This document shows, piece by piece, positions 35,639-43,373 of a stretch of DNA of 64,000 nucleotides; positions within the stretch are counted from its first letter, which is position 1; each line of letters starts with the position of its first letter. Both the position numbers and the translations under genes were made by a program. The notes below the pieces were generated by a model. The model was not told where the DNA came from. It saw only the letters and a list, made by a program, of their open reading frames with translations, and searched no databases. Source of the DNA: Actinomycetota bacterium (GTDB lineage: Bacteria > Actinomycetota > Geothermincolia > Geothermincolales > RBG-13-55-18); assembly GCA_014360645.1 (NCBI GenBank), contig JACIXD010000010.1, positions 92,950 to 156,949 on the forward strand, written 5' to 3'.

Positions 35639-38185
35639 CTACCCCTTGAGGGCCTGCCCCTTCTCCCTGCGCAGGGCGATGGAGGCGAGGAAGGAGGGCT
35701 CTATCACCAGGGCCGCGAAGCAGGCGCTGGCCAGGGCGATGGCGGTGATGATGCCGAACCTGCGCAGGATGCTGAGGCTGGAGATGGCGAGGATGAGGAA
35801 GGCCCCGCAGGTGGTCACGGCCGCGGAGATGAGGGCGACGCCCACATTGCGCACGCTGGAGTTGATGGCCTCCTCCGCCCCCAGCCCGTTGACGTAGACC
35901 TCCTCCCGGAAGCGGTGGGCGACGTGGATGCCGAAGTCGATGCCCGCCCCGATGACCATGGAGGCGATCATCACCGTCATGATGTCCAGGGGCCAGCCCA
36001 TGAGGCGAAGGATGCCCAGCTCGAGGGCGATGGCCAGGAAGACCACCGAAGTGGCGGCGACGCCGTAGGAGAAGGACCGGAAGATGAACATGACCAGGAG
36101 CGCGCAGAGCACGAGGGCCATCAGGCTGGTCTCTACCTGGGTGGCGAAGAGCTTGTCCATGGTGTCCGCGATGAGCAGGGGAAGGCCGGTCACGCGGAAG
36201 CGCGGGTTGAGCGCCGGGCCGCCCTCGGCCGAGGCGTTGTCCTTTAAGATGGCGGCGATCTCCTTCTCCTCCTTCTCGCCCAGGAAGAATACCTCGAAGC
36301 TGATGAGGGCCCGGTCGCGTTCGGGGGTAATGAGAAGCGAGGTGTCGAAGCCGTACTCCTCACCCGCCCTCGCAAGGGCGGCCTCGGCCTCCTCCCGGGT
36401 GGCGGGAAGCGCGCCGTCCACGGCCTTGAAGATGGTGGTGATGCCGAAGACGCGGTTGGCCTCGAAGTATCGCTTCTCCCCACCGGGAGCGAGGTTGCGC
36501 GGATCGGAGAGGACGCCGTTTATGAACGAGTCCATGGTGCGCAGGGACTGCGGCGACAGCAGGTCCTCCCCCTCCACCAAGGCCACGGCGTTGTCCTGTC
36601 CGCCGAAATAGACCTCCATCTGGTTGACGAGCCTGTACTTGGGCAGGTCCTGGGGGACGAAGCCGCGGATGTCGGCGGCGGTGGAGAGCCCCGAGGCCAG
36701 CACCGCGCAGGCCACGACCAGCACCGCCGCCGCGACCCATACCACCCCGCGGTGGCGCTCAGCGAGCAGGGACAGCCTGACCAGGCCGCGGTCCAGCCAG
36801 TCCAGCACGCGGTGCGTCTCCACCCGCCTGCGCTCCTGGGGCCTGCGCCGGCGGTCCCTTATCACCAGGGCGGCGGGGAGGAGGAGCACGGAGAGCGCAT
36901 ACCCGAAGAAGACGCCGGCCAGGCAGAGGAAGCCGAAATCCCGCATGGGCGGGAGATCGGTGATGGTGAAGGAGAGGAAGCCGAACATGGTGGTGGCCGC
37001 GGCCAGAAAGACGGCCACCCCCACGGTGGACACCGCCCCGGCGGCGGATTCCAGGGCGCCGGCTCCCCGGTCCCGTTCCTCGTAGTAACGCGTGAGGACG
37101 TGTATGGAATAGGCGATGTCGATGCCCAGCAGGAGGGGCACGATGGCTATGCCCACGATGGTGAACTTCATGCCCGCGAAGCCCATGAGCCCGAAGACCC
37201 ACAGGATGGAGATCATGACCACTGCCAGGGTCAGAAACACGTCCAGCAGCTTGCGGAAGGTGACGAAGAGCACCAGCATGATGAAGGCCAGCGCCGCCAG
37301 TCCCAGGATCAGCCCGTCCCGCATGGAGAGGTCCTGGATGGCCTTGGTGAGATAGGTCTCGCCGCTGGCCTCGGCGGTGATGCCGTAGCGGGCGAAGTGC
37401 TCTATGGTGAACTCTTCCAGTTCCTGGGCATAGGAGACGATGGTCGCCTGGGGAAGGTCGGGCCTCACCTGGACGCGCAGCAGGGCATGCTCGTGCCCGT
37501 CATCCTCCCCGCTCAGGGTCCTTCCCAGCACGAACCCCGCGGCGCCGGGGTCCGCCAGGTACCCCTCGGCCGCCTGCTGGAGCGCGAAGCCCAGGAACGA
37601 CTCCACCTGGGACCTGCGCGAGCGGGCGTCGCCGGAAGCCAGCGCCCCTTCCACTATCTGGAACAGGGGTGCGGCGTCCGGCAGCTCCCGCAGCGCGGCC
37701 GTCCGCGGGTCGGCGAGGAACGTCTGCAGCGCGGACGCAAGCTCCTCGGTGCTGTCGGCGTTCTCCACCGCCCAGGCGAGCTCGAATATGGGAGCGACCT
37801 GGGAATTGCGCGCCAGCTGGCTGATGTAGCTCTCCACCCCCAGCACGTATTCTTCCCAGAGCACGGGATCGCTCTTGGCCTTCAACTCCCGCTCGTAGCC
37901 GTAGAGGGCGAGGACGGCTTCGGGAGAGGTGAAATCGGTCCCGCTCAGCAGCACCTTGTCGAACTGGAGCCCCCCGAAGGCCTCCTCCACCAGCTTGATG
38001 GCATCGACGGATTCGTACCCCTGGGGCATCACCGACCTCTGGCTGAACTCCATCTCCACGCGCAGAGCCCCTATCAACGCCGTCACGCTTACGGCGGCGA
38101 TGATGGCCAGCACGACCCAGGGGTGCCTCACCGCCGGCCTTGCCATGCGCGCGAAAAACCACTCCGCCCCGCGCTTCCGTCTCAT
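35639..38185 (-). CDS. RND/MMPL-family transporter (HAE3 type)
   Basis: The 848-residue protein has two halves, each with one leading membrane helix, a large outer domain and a five-helix bundle. Conserved stretches are GIDIAYSIHVLTRYYEE in the first half and GAGIDFGIHVAHRFREE in the second, both with the family Asp in helix 4. HAE3 members move hopanoids, lipids or other hydrophobic molecules. A MarR-type gene lies upstream on the same strand and is the probable regulator. ATG at 38185 is preceded by AAGGCGGG; GTG at 38230 is an alternative start with a too-close GGAGG. Confidence 0.88.
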   Translation of the reverse strand: MRRKRGAEWFFARMARPAVRHPWVVLAIIAAVSVTALIGALRVEMEFSQRSVMPQGYESVDAIKLVEEAFGGLQFDKVLLSGTDFTSPEAVLALYGYERELKAKSDPVLWEEYVLGVESYISQLARNSQVAPIFELAWAVENADSTEELASALQTFLADPRTAALRELPDAAPLFQIVEGALASGDARSRRSQVESFLGFALQQAAEGYLADPGAAGFVLGRTLSGEDDGHEHALLRVQVRPDLPQATIVSYAQELEEFTIEHFARYGITAEASGETYLTKAIQDLSMRDGLILGLAALAFIMLVLFVTFRKLLDVFLTLAVVMISILWVFGLMGFAGMKFTIVGIAIVPLLLGIDIAYSIHVLTRYYEERDRGAGALESAAGAVSTVGVAVFLAAATTMFGFLSFTITDLPPMRDFGFLCLAGVFFGYALSVLLLPAALVIRDRRRRPQERRRVETHRVLDWLDRGLVRLSLLAERHRGVVWVAAAVLVVACAVLASGLSTAADIRGFVPQDLPKYRLVNQMEVYFGGQDNAVALVEGEDLLSPQSLRTMDSFINGVLSDPRNLAPGGEKRYFEANRVFGITTIFKAVDGALPATREEAEAALARAGEEYGFDTSLLITPERDRALISFEVFFLGEKEEKEIAAILKDNASAEGGPALNPRFRVTGLPLLIADTMDKLFATQVETSLMALVLCALLVMFIFRSFSYGVAATSVVFLAIALELGILRLMGWPLDIMTVMIASMVIGAGIDFGIHVAHRFREEVYVNGLGAEEAINSSVRNVGVALISAAVTTCGAFLILAISSLSILRRFGIITAIALASACFAALVIEPSFLASIALRREKGQALKG

Positions 38186-38507
38186 CTCTACCCGCCTTTC
38201 ACCACCGCGCCGCGACCCGCTCCGTGTCACACCCTCCGAAACGCGTCGCTACCGCCCCGCGACCCACCCGGATCCCTGGACTTTCGTTGCGTAAAAAGAC
38301 CTTTGCAAATAACAACCTTTTAAGCTCACAAGGATAGTACGACACCCGCGGAAGGGCGTCAACCGACCGCCCGGCCGGGCCCGCTTACCTGCGCGGAGAC
38401 GCCGGCGGGTAAGGAAAAGGACGCGAGGACTATAGACCACCAGGCGCCTCTACCCGTTTCAGGAGGCGATCCGTCTGTCGCGGACAGGCAAGCGGAGGCG
38501 GGGACGG
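38186..38507. other. intergenic region between the MarR gene and the transporter gene
   Basis: About 320 bases. The AT-rich part at 38290-38345 (minus strand TTGTTATTTGCAAAGG) probably holds the transporter promoter, but no hexamer pair can be fixed. No gene was seen. Confidence 0.35.
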
Positions 38508-39011
38508 TCAGCTCTCCCGCGCCTCCACGCCGCCCGCCATGAGGTGGAGGAGGGCCTGGTTGACCTGCTCGATCACGTGGTAGACGAAGACGCGTTTCTC
38601 CTCTTCCAGGCCGTCGGCGAGCCTCGCGAGCACCTCGGCGGGCTGTCTCAGCATGCCCGCGATCTTGCGCTTTCCGGCCGGGGAGAGGCTGACCATGACC
38701 TTGCGCCGGTCGAACCTGTCGCGGGTGCTCCGCAGCCACCCCTTCTCCTCCAGCGCATAGACCATGCGGCTGACGGTGGAGGGGTTCACGAAGAGCATCC
38801 TCGCCAGGTCGCCCTCGCTCAGGCTCCCGTACATGTACACGGTGAGGATGGCGGCGTACTGGCTGTAGTTGATCTCGTACTTCTCGAGCACGGCGTTGAA
38901 ATCGCCGTAATAGGCATGGATGAACATAAAGACCGTCTTCACCAGGTTCTCGAAGACCTCGACCCCCCGCTGGCCGCCCCCGGAAGCGCTTGCATCTTTC
39001 ATGTTTTTCAT
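38508..39011 (-). CDS. MarR-family transcriptional regulator
   Basis: The 167-residue protein has a MarR winged helix: LSEGDLARMLFVNPSTVSRMVYALEEKGWL as recognition unit, then the wing RDRFDRRKVMVSLSPAGKRKI. The N- and C-terminal helices form the dimer interface. It lies upstream of the RND exporter on the same strand and diverges from a TetR gene. By analogy with MarR-MMPL pairs it probably represses the exporter until a hydrophobic ligand binds. The ATG lies next to the transcription start, so it appears leaderless; ATG at 39002 is a second candidate start. Confidence 0.88.
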   Translation of the reverse strand: MKNMKDASASGGGQRGVEVFENLVKTVFMFIHAYYGDFNAVLEKYEINYSQYAAILTVYMYGSLSEGDLARMLFVNPSTVSRMVYALEEKGWLRSTRDRFDRRKVMVSLSPAGKRKIAGMLRQPAEVLARLADGLEEEKRVFVYHVIEQVNQALLHLMAGGVEARES

Positions 39012-39020
39012 ATCTCAAAC

Positions 39021-39049
39021 ATTGTAGATTGCTCCCCTGACAACGTCAA
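39021..39049 (-). promoter_or_regulatory. sigma-70-type promoter of the marR gene, probably leaderless
   Basis: On the minus strand TTGACG (39049-39044) and TACAAT (39026-39021) are separated by exactly 17 bases. The predicted transcription start, about 7 bases on, falls within a few bases of the ATG at 39011. No ribosome site lies between. Confidence 0.75.
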
Positions 39050-39188
39050 ACCCCGTACCCGGCCTCCCCGTCCCGCCGGCATCGAAATTGACCGGGGGTG
39101 AACGGCGGTGGTAGATTGTGACCGTCAGTCATAATCCTGCCGTTCATATCGGGCAGGCGCCGGGAAACGCGAGGACGGGGACACGGGC

Positions 39189-39827
39189 ATGGGCGCAAAG
39201 AAGAGGCGGGCGGGAGGGCGCGGCGTGCGCTTCGCCCAGGACCGCTCCCGGGAGACCCAGCGGCGCATCCTCGACGCGGCGCTGGAGGTGTTCGCGGAGA
39301 AGGGATACAACGGCACGACGGTGGCCGAGATCATCTCCCGCGCAGGTATCGGGCACGGCACCTTCTGGCTCTATTTCCATAACAAGGAGGACCTCCTGCG
39401 CTACCTCCTGCAGGAGATGGTGGACGAGTTCGAGGCCTTCGACTGGTACCGCCGGGGCGACGCCTCCATGATCTCCATGCGCTCGCTGCAGGAGGTCGAG
39501 GAGATCATCCGGGCGGTCATGGAGATCTTTGCGCGCTATTCCACCATCCACCCCCTCATCGTGCGCGCCGCCATGGACAGCGAGGAGTTCTGGGAAGCCC
39601 TGGAAGACCTGAACCAGCCCTTCGTGCGCATCGTGGAGATGAAGCTGCGGGAGCACCTCGAAAAAGGCTTGTGCGGGGACCTGGACCCGGAGGTCACCGC
39701 GCGCATAATCGTGAACATGCTGGAATACACCAACCTACAGTGGCTGAAGGAGCGCCGCGAGGCGGAGCGCGACGCCCTCATCCACAACCTCAGCGTGATC
39801 ATCCACCGCACCCTCAACCACGCCTGA
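39189..39827 (+). CDS. TetR-family transcriptional regulator
   Basis: The 212-residue protein has a classical TetR DNA-binding domain at about residues 18-68: TQRRILDAALEVFAEKGYNG, VAEIISRAGIGHGTFWLYF and NKEDLLRYL. The C-terminal ligand domain is helical, with no ligand clue. It diverges from the marR gene, with a 177-base shared upstream region. The 3' end of the gene is partly duplicated just downstream (39878-39913). The downstream FAD oxidoreductase, about 320 bases away, could be a target. Confidence 0.88.
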   Translation: MGAKKRRAGGRGVRFAQDRSRETQRRILDAALEVFAEKGYNGTTVAEIISRAGIGHGTFWLYFHNKEDLLRYLLQEMVDEFEAFDWYRRGDASMISMRSLQEVEEIIRAVMEIFARYSTIHPLIVRAAMDSEEFWEALEDLNQPFVRIVEMKLREHLEKGLCGDLDPEVTARIIVNMLEYTNLQWLKERREAERDALIHNLSVIIHRTLNHA

Positions 39828-39913
39828 TGGACCGCCGGGATTCCGGGTACAATCCAAACCCTTCTCCTGTCTGTCGAACCGCGCCCTCAACCACGCCTGA
39901 TGGACCGCCGGGA
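39805..39913. repeat. 36-base direct duplication of the tetR 3' end
   Basis: 39805-39840, spanning the last codons and stop of the tetR gene, is repeated at 39878-39913 with one mismatch (73-base offset). The shared sequence includes CCCTCAACCACGCCTGATGG. The remaining stretch to 40151 holds only an AT-rich promoter-like region near 40100-40140 before the FAD gene. Confidence 0.75.
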
Positions 39914-40151
39914 CCGAAGGCCCCTTTTTACCCGCTCACCCCGATCTGTGCCAGCCTCTTCTGAGACCGCGCCCCTCGGGATCTCTTGAGACGGCTCGGC
40001 GGAGGGGATAGGCCCGATTTCAGCCTTCCGCGCACAGCCCGGTGCCCGGGGGCTCGCTCCGCCCGACAGCCCCGTTCACCCGCCCGCCCGGCGCCTTGCT
40101 ATAATCTTTTCAGCCATACAGTCGCAGTATTCTTTATTCGGGAGGGAGACG

Positions 40152-41480
40152 ATGAAGGTTATCGTGATCGGAGCGGGAACCTCCGGCCTTGCCGCCACCC
40201 ATACCCTGCGCAAAAGGGGCGTCGAGGTGCTGGCCCTCGAGGCCAAGGAGACCGCGGGAGGACGCATCGTAGGGGCGCGCCGGGACGGCTACACCATGGA
40301 CCTGGGCGCGCAGTTCTTCTTCAAGTTCTATGACACCACCTTCGGCATCTGCCGCGAGCTCGGGCTGGGCAACGACATCGTTCCCTTTCCCTTCAAGGTG
40401 GCCATATGGAAAAACGGCAGGCTCAATCCCATCACTGCCGGGTTGAACCCCCTGGCGCTGTGGCGCGACCGCGCTGACCTGCTGCGTTTCCGTCTCTTCT
40501 CCCCCCGCGGGATGCTGCAGGTGGCGCGCATCATGCCCATCATCCTCAAGCGGCGCCGCGACCTCCACTTCATCGACTTCCAGAATATGCTGGACCTCGA
40601 CGACGAGAGCCTGGCCGACCTGGCTAAGCGGCGGGGGGGCGAGGAGGTCCTGGAGTATTTCCTGCAGCCGGTGGCCTCTTGCCTGACCCTGGGGGAACCC
40701 GAGGAGGTGGGAGCGGGATACGGCCTGACCCTGGTATGGTACTCTCTCAACGGGCTGTTCACCCTTAAGCGCGGCATAGGCACCCTCGCCGAGCGCTTGT
40801 ACGAGGAATGCCGCGACAGCGTGCGCCTTTCCTCCCCCGTGAAGCGCGTGGTCATCGAGGGCGGCGCGGTAAAAGGCGTTGAGACCGCGGAGGGCTTCAT
40901 GGACGCGGACGCGGTGATCTGCTCCGTCACCGCCACCCGCGCCCTCGAGCTCATGCCCGATCTCCCCGAGGGAATGCGCCGCTCCCTGGAAAAGGTGACC
41001 TACAGCGCTTGCTGCCACGTCATGTTCGGGCTGGAGAAGCGCCTCCTGCCCGAGGGCTGGTACGCGGTGGGGCTGCCCCGACTGGCCGGCACCTCCATGG
41101 CCGGGTTCACGGACAACTCCATCAAGTCGCCGCACTATGCCCCCCCGGGCGGGGGGATGGTGCACTGCTTCACCTTCGGCAGGCACGCCTTCGAGCTCAA
41201 CGCCATGTCCGACGCCGAGGTCTTCAAGCGCCTCAAGGGAGAGATCAGGCGCTTCATCCCCTCCATGCCCGAGGAGCCCTACATCTCCGAGATCTACCGC
41301 TGGGACGAGGCGGTCTGCCTCTCACCTCCCGGGATGCTGCGGGAGATCTGCCGCCTGAAGCGCGACCATTACCGCGACGTCAAGGGGCTCTTCCTGGCGG
41401 GAGAATACCTGAACATGCCCTCGGTGGACGGCTCCCTGCGCTCGGGCATCGACGCCGCCGAGGCGGCCCTGCGCAGCTGA
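40152..41480 (+). CDS. FAD-dependent amine-oxidase/protoporphyrinogen-oxidase-like enzyme
   Basis: The 442-residue flavoprotein starts with the dinucleotide-binding motif GAGTSG (Gly7, Gly9, Gly12). It is followed by the glutamate at the end of the second strand (LALEAKETAGGRI) and ends with the FAD-binding motif LFLAGEYLNMPSVDGSLRSG. This layout is that of the HemY/phytoene-desaturase/amine-oxidase superfamily. No haem, carotenoid or amine genes are adjacent, so the substrate is unknown. GGAGGGAG precedes the ATG. A second member of the superfamily lies at 55347-56834. Confidence 0.82.
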   Translation: MKVIVIGAGTSGLAATHTLRKRGVEVLALEAKETAGGRIVGARRDGYTMDLGAQFFFKFYDTTFGICRELGLGNDIVPFPFKVAIWKNGRLNPITAGLNPLALWRDRADLLRFRLFSPRGMLQVARIMPIILKRRRDLHFIDFQNMLDLDDESLADLAKRRGGEEVLEYFLQPVASCLTLGEPEEVGAGYGLTLVWYSLNGLFTLKRGIGTLAERLYEECRDSVRLSSPVKRVVIEGGAVKGVETAEGFMDADAVICSVTATRALELMPDLPEGMRRSLEKVTYSACCHVMFGLEKRLLPEGWYAVGLPRLAGTSMAGFTDNSIKSPHYAPPGGGMVHCFTFGRHAFELNAMSDAEVFKRLKGEIRRFIPSMPEEPYISEIYRWDEAVCLSPPGMLREICRLKRDHYRDVKGLFLAGEYLNMPSVDGSLRSGIDAAEAALRS

Positions 41481-41788
41481 GAGGCCTGCAGCCGGCACGG
41501 TGACCGGGAGGCTGCCTCAACCTCCCTTGTAGCCCGATCATCTCCCCGCAAGCATAAGGGTCCGGGCCAGCGCATTGACCGTTCCCGTAAACGGAAACTC
41601 TGGCCGACCCTCGCGGCCCGCTGGTCTGCGGCTCCGTGACCCGCGCGGAAAGCGGGGAGAAAAGCCGCCCTTATCCCACCGCGGGCTCAGCCCCCCTCCG
41701 GGTCACCGCTGGGGGCCCTTCCCTCGCCCGCACCGGGTTCCGCCTCGCATCCCGGTTCCTCGCGCCGCACGCGGCACCCCTCCGAGAT
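41481..41788. other. intergenic region after the FAD oxidoreductase gene
   Basis: About 310 GC-rich bases between convergent genes. A small dyad (TTCCCGTAAACGGAAA at about 41581-41596) is present. No gene, and no T-run terminator, was recognised. Confidence 0.35.
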
Positions 41789-41875
41789 TCAAGTCGGCAC
41801 CCCCAACCTGGGCAGCAGGAAGCCGCTCACCACCACCCAGGCCACGATGACCAGCAGCGGTATCAACCATTCCAC
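41789..41875 (-). CDS. tiny single-pass membrane protein (28 residues)
   Basis: The peptide starts with GTG (or an in-frame ATG at 41896 giving 35 residues) and reads EWLIPLLVIVAWVVVSGFLL, then PRLGVPT and stop. It is one membrane helix with a short polar tail ending in PRLGVPT. GAGGGGG lies upstream of the GTG. The clean helix, codon choice and position upstream on the same strand as two FmdB zinc-ribbon genes suggest a real gene. I recall similar very short membrane proteins with an LPRxGVxT ending but cannot confirm a family. Confidence 0.45.
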   Translation of the reverse strand: MEWLIPLLVIVAWVVVSGFLLPRLGVPT

Positions 41876-42024
41876 GGCACATGACCCCCTCGGCATTTCT
41901 GGGAGCATGACCCGGCCGTCGCCCGAAAATGTCGTAAATATCCTTCCATGAGATTCCTCGCCAACCCTATAAAGCGGCCCAGGTCACCCCCGCCATCTCC
42001 GCCTGTCCCTTCTCTTCTTGCACT

Positions 42025-42407
42025 GGGTCCGACCGGACCCTACCAGGGACGTCACGTGGAGCGGGTGCCGCATGCGTCCGCCTGCGATGCTCGCCCCGAG
42101 CTCCTCTCTCCTGTTTTCTCCCCGCGGGTCCGACCGGACCCTACCAGGGACGTCACGTGGAGCGGGTGCCGCATGCGTCCGCCTGCGATGCTCGCCCCGA
42201 GCTCCTCTCTCCTGTTTTCTCCCCGCGGGTCCGACCGGACCCTACCAGGGACGTCACGTGGAGCGGGTGCCGCATGCGTCCGCCTGCGATGCTCGCCCCG
42301 AGCTCCTCTCTCCTGTTTTCTCCCCGCGGGTCCGACCGGACCCTACCAGGGACGTCACGTGGAGCGGGTGCCGCATGCGTCCGCCTGCGATGCTCGCCCC
42401 GAGCCCC
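42025..42407. repeat. tandem array: 101-base unit, almost four copies
   Basis: Copies begin at 42025, 42126, 42227 and 42328; the last is truncated near 42407. Copies are virtually identical. Each starts with GGGTCC-GACC-GGACCC, a perfect six-base hairpin, and includes CACGTG and CTCCTCTCTCCTGTTTTCTC. The last copy overlaps the 3' end of the adjacent fmdB-like gene. With a 101-base period and no separate spacers it is not a CRISPR array. Confidence 0.9.
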
Positions 42408-42555
42408 CGAGGCCGAGGACGGAAAACAGCTTCTTCACCCGGCCGGAGCCGCACTTCCCACAAGCCGGGGGCTTTTCCTCGCTCTCCTCGGCATGCCGGA
42501 AAAAAGCGTCGAAACGGTTCCCGCACTCCTCGCACCTGTACTCGAAGATGGGCAT
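42355..42555 (-). CDS. FmdB-family zinc-ribbon protein, C-terminus made of array sequence
   Basis: The 66-residue protein begins MPIFEYRCEECGNRFDAF and has two CxxC knuckles, Cys8/Cys11 and Cys32/Cys35 (CGKCGSGRVKKLFS), as in FmdB/RNA-polymerase-like zinc ribbons. The last ~15 residues (GRASQADACGTRST) are encoded inside the last unit of the 101-base array, so the original C-terminus was probably replaced. FmdB proteins are small putative regulators of unknown mechanism. A related gene lies 40 bases upstream on the same strand. Confidence 0.75.
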   Translation of the reverse strand: MPIFEYRCEECGNRFDAFFRHAEESEEKPPACGKCGSGRVKKLFSVLGLGGSGRASQADACGTRST

Positions 42556-42595
42556 CTCTTCAACACCTCGCCTCGTCCGTCTTTCTCTGACCTTC

Positions 42596-42841
42596 CTACC
42601 TCGAAACGCACGCCGCGCGCACGGCACAACCGCCGCGCGAGGCGCACGTGGCGCAGTCCTCGCATACCGGCGCCGGCACGGAACCCCTAGGCCCGCCCTC
42701 CCCGATCACCGTGAACGCGCTCTTGACCTTACGGGAGCCGCATCTTTCGCAACCCGGCGCCTCTTCCGCCTCGTCCAGGCGGCGGACGAAGGCCTCGAAA
42801 CGGTTCCCGCACTCCTCGCACCTGTATCTCACTATGGGCAT
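42596..42841 (-). CDS. FmdB-family zinc-ribbon protein with extra Cys-rich tail
   Basis: The 81-residue protein starts MPIVRYRCEECGNRFEAF, with zinc-ribbon cysteines at 8, 11, 31 and 34 (CERCGSRKVKSAF). Its C-terminal tail adds CEDCATCASRGGC and another Cys, giving nine cysteines in all, so a second metal site is possible. It is paralogous to the next gene downstream on the minus strand. The pair probably arose by duplication and is co-transcribed. Confidence 0.82.
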   Translation of the reverse strand: MPIVRYRCEECGNRFEAFVRRLDEAEEAPGCERCGSRKVKSAFTVIGEGGPRGSVPAPVCEDCATCASRGGCAVRAACVSR

Positions 42842-43373
42842 TTACACCCGCCTCCCGTTGCCTTACTCTTTCGGTCCCGCTCGGAGAGCCGTCGGGATCC
42901 ATCCTCGTCCCCTGCCTGCGCTCGCCTCCCGCTGCATTTCTTTCGGAGCCCGCCCAACCTCTCCCCGGTATGCCGGTCCTCCCGGGCCGCGCTCTCCATG
43001 AACACAGGTTATTACCTGGAGCGGCCCCCCGCCATGACCCTCCTCAGCCGCGGGGGCACCAGGTTAACCAGCCCTTGCCCGGGCGGCCGGGAACCCGGTC
43101 GCCGCCGCAGGGGCGCGGCACCATGGCGAGCCCATCGATCACATACCGGCGGAGAATGCACCCCATGCCGGCGAGGATGCAGGCGAGGCCGCGATCGAGC
43201 GCACCGCGGAGGACCTCTCACGCCGGGGAATCAACCTCCTGTCAGCGGGGATTCAACCCCCGCCGCCTCAAGCCGGCCCTCCCGGCGTCCGATTATCAGA
43301 ATGCGGGGAAGAGCGCAAAAACGTTGCTCACAAAAGGCTTTTTCGTCTTGTGGCGTGAAGAGGTGTGCGAACG
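42842..43373. other. divergent intergenic region between the FmdB genes and the subtilase gene
   Basis: About 530 bases holding the promoters of the FmdB pair and of the subtilase. Open frames cross it but lack protein-like composition. The last 60 bases before the subtilase are AT-richer. Nothing further was recognised. Confidence 0.35.

Noticed and set aside
42025..42407. CRISPR array
   Set aside because: The whole 101-base unit is repeated, with no alternation of short repeats and unique spacers, and no cas genes are near.
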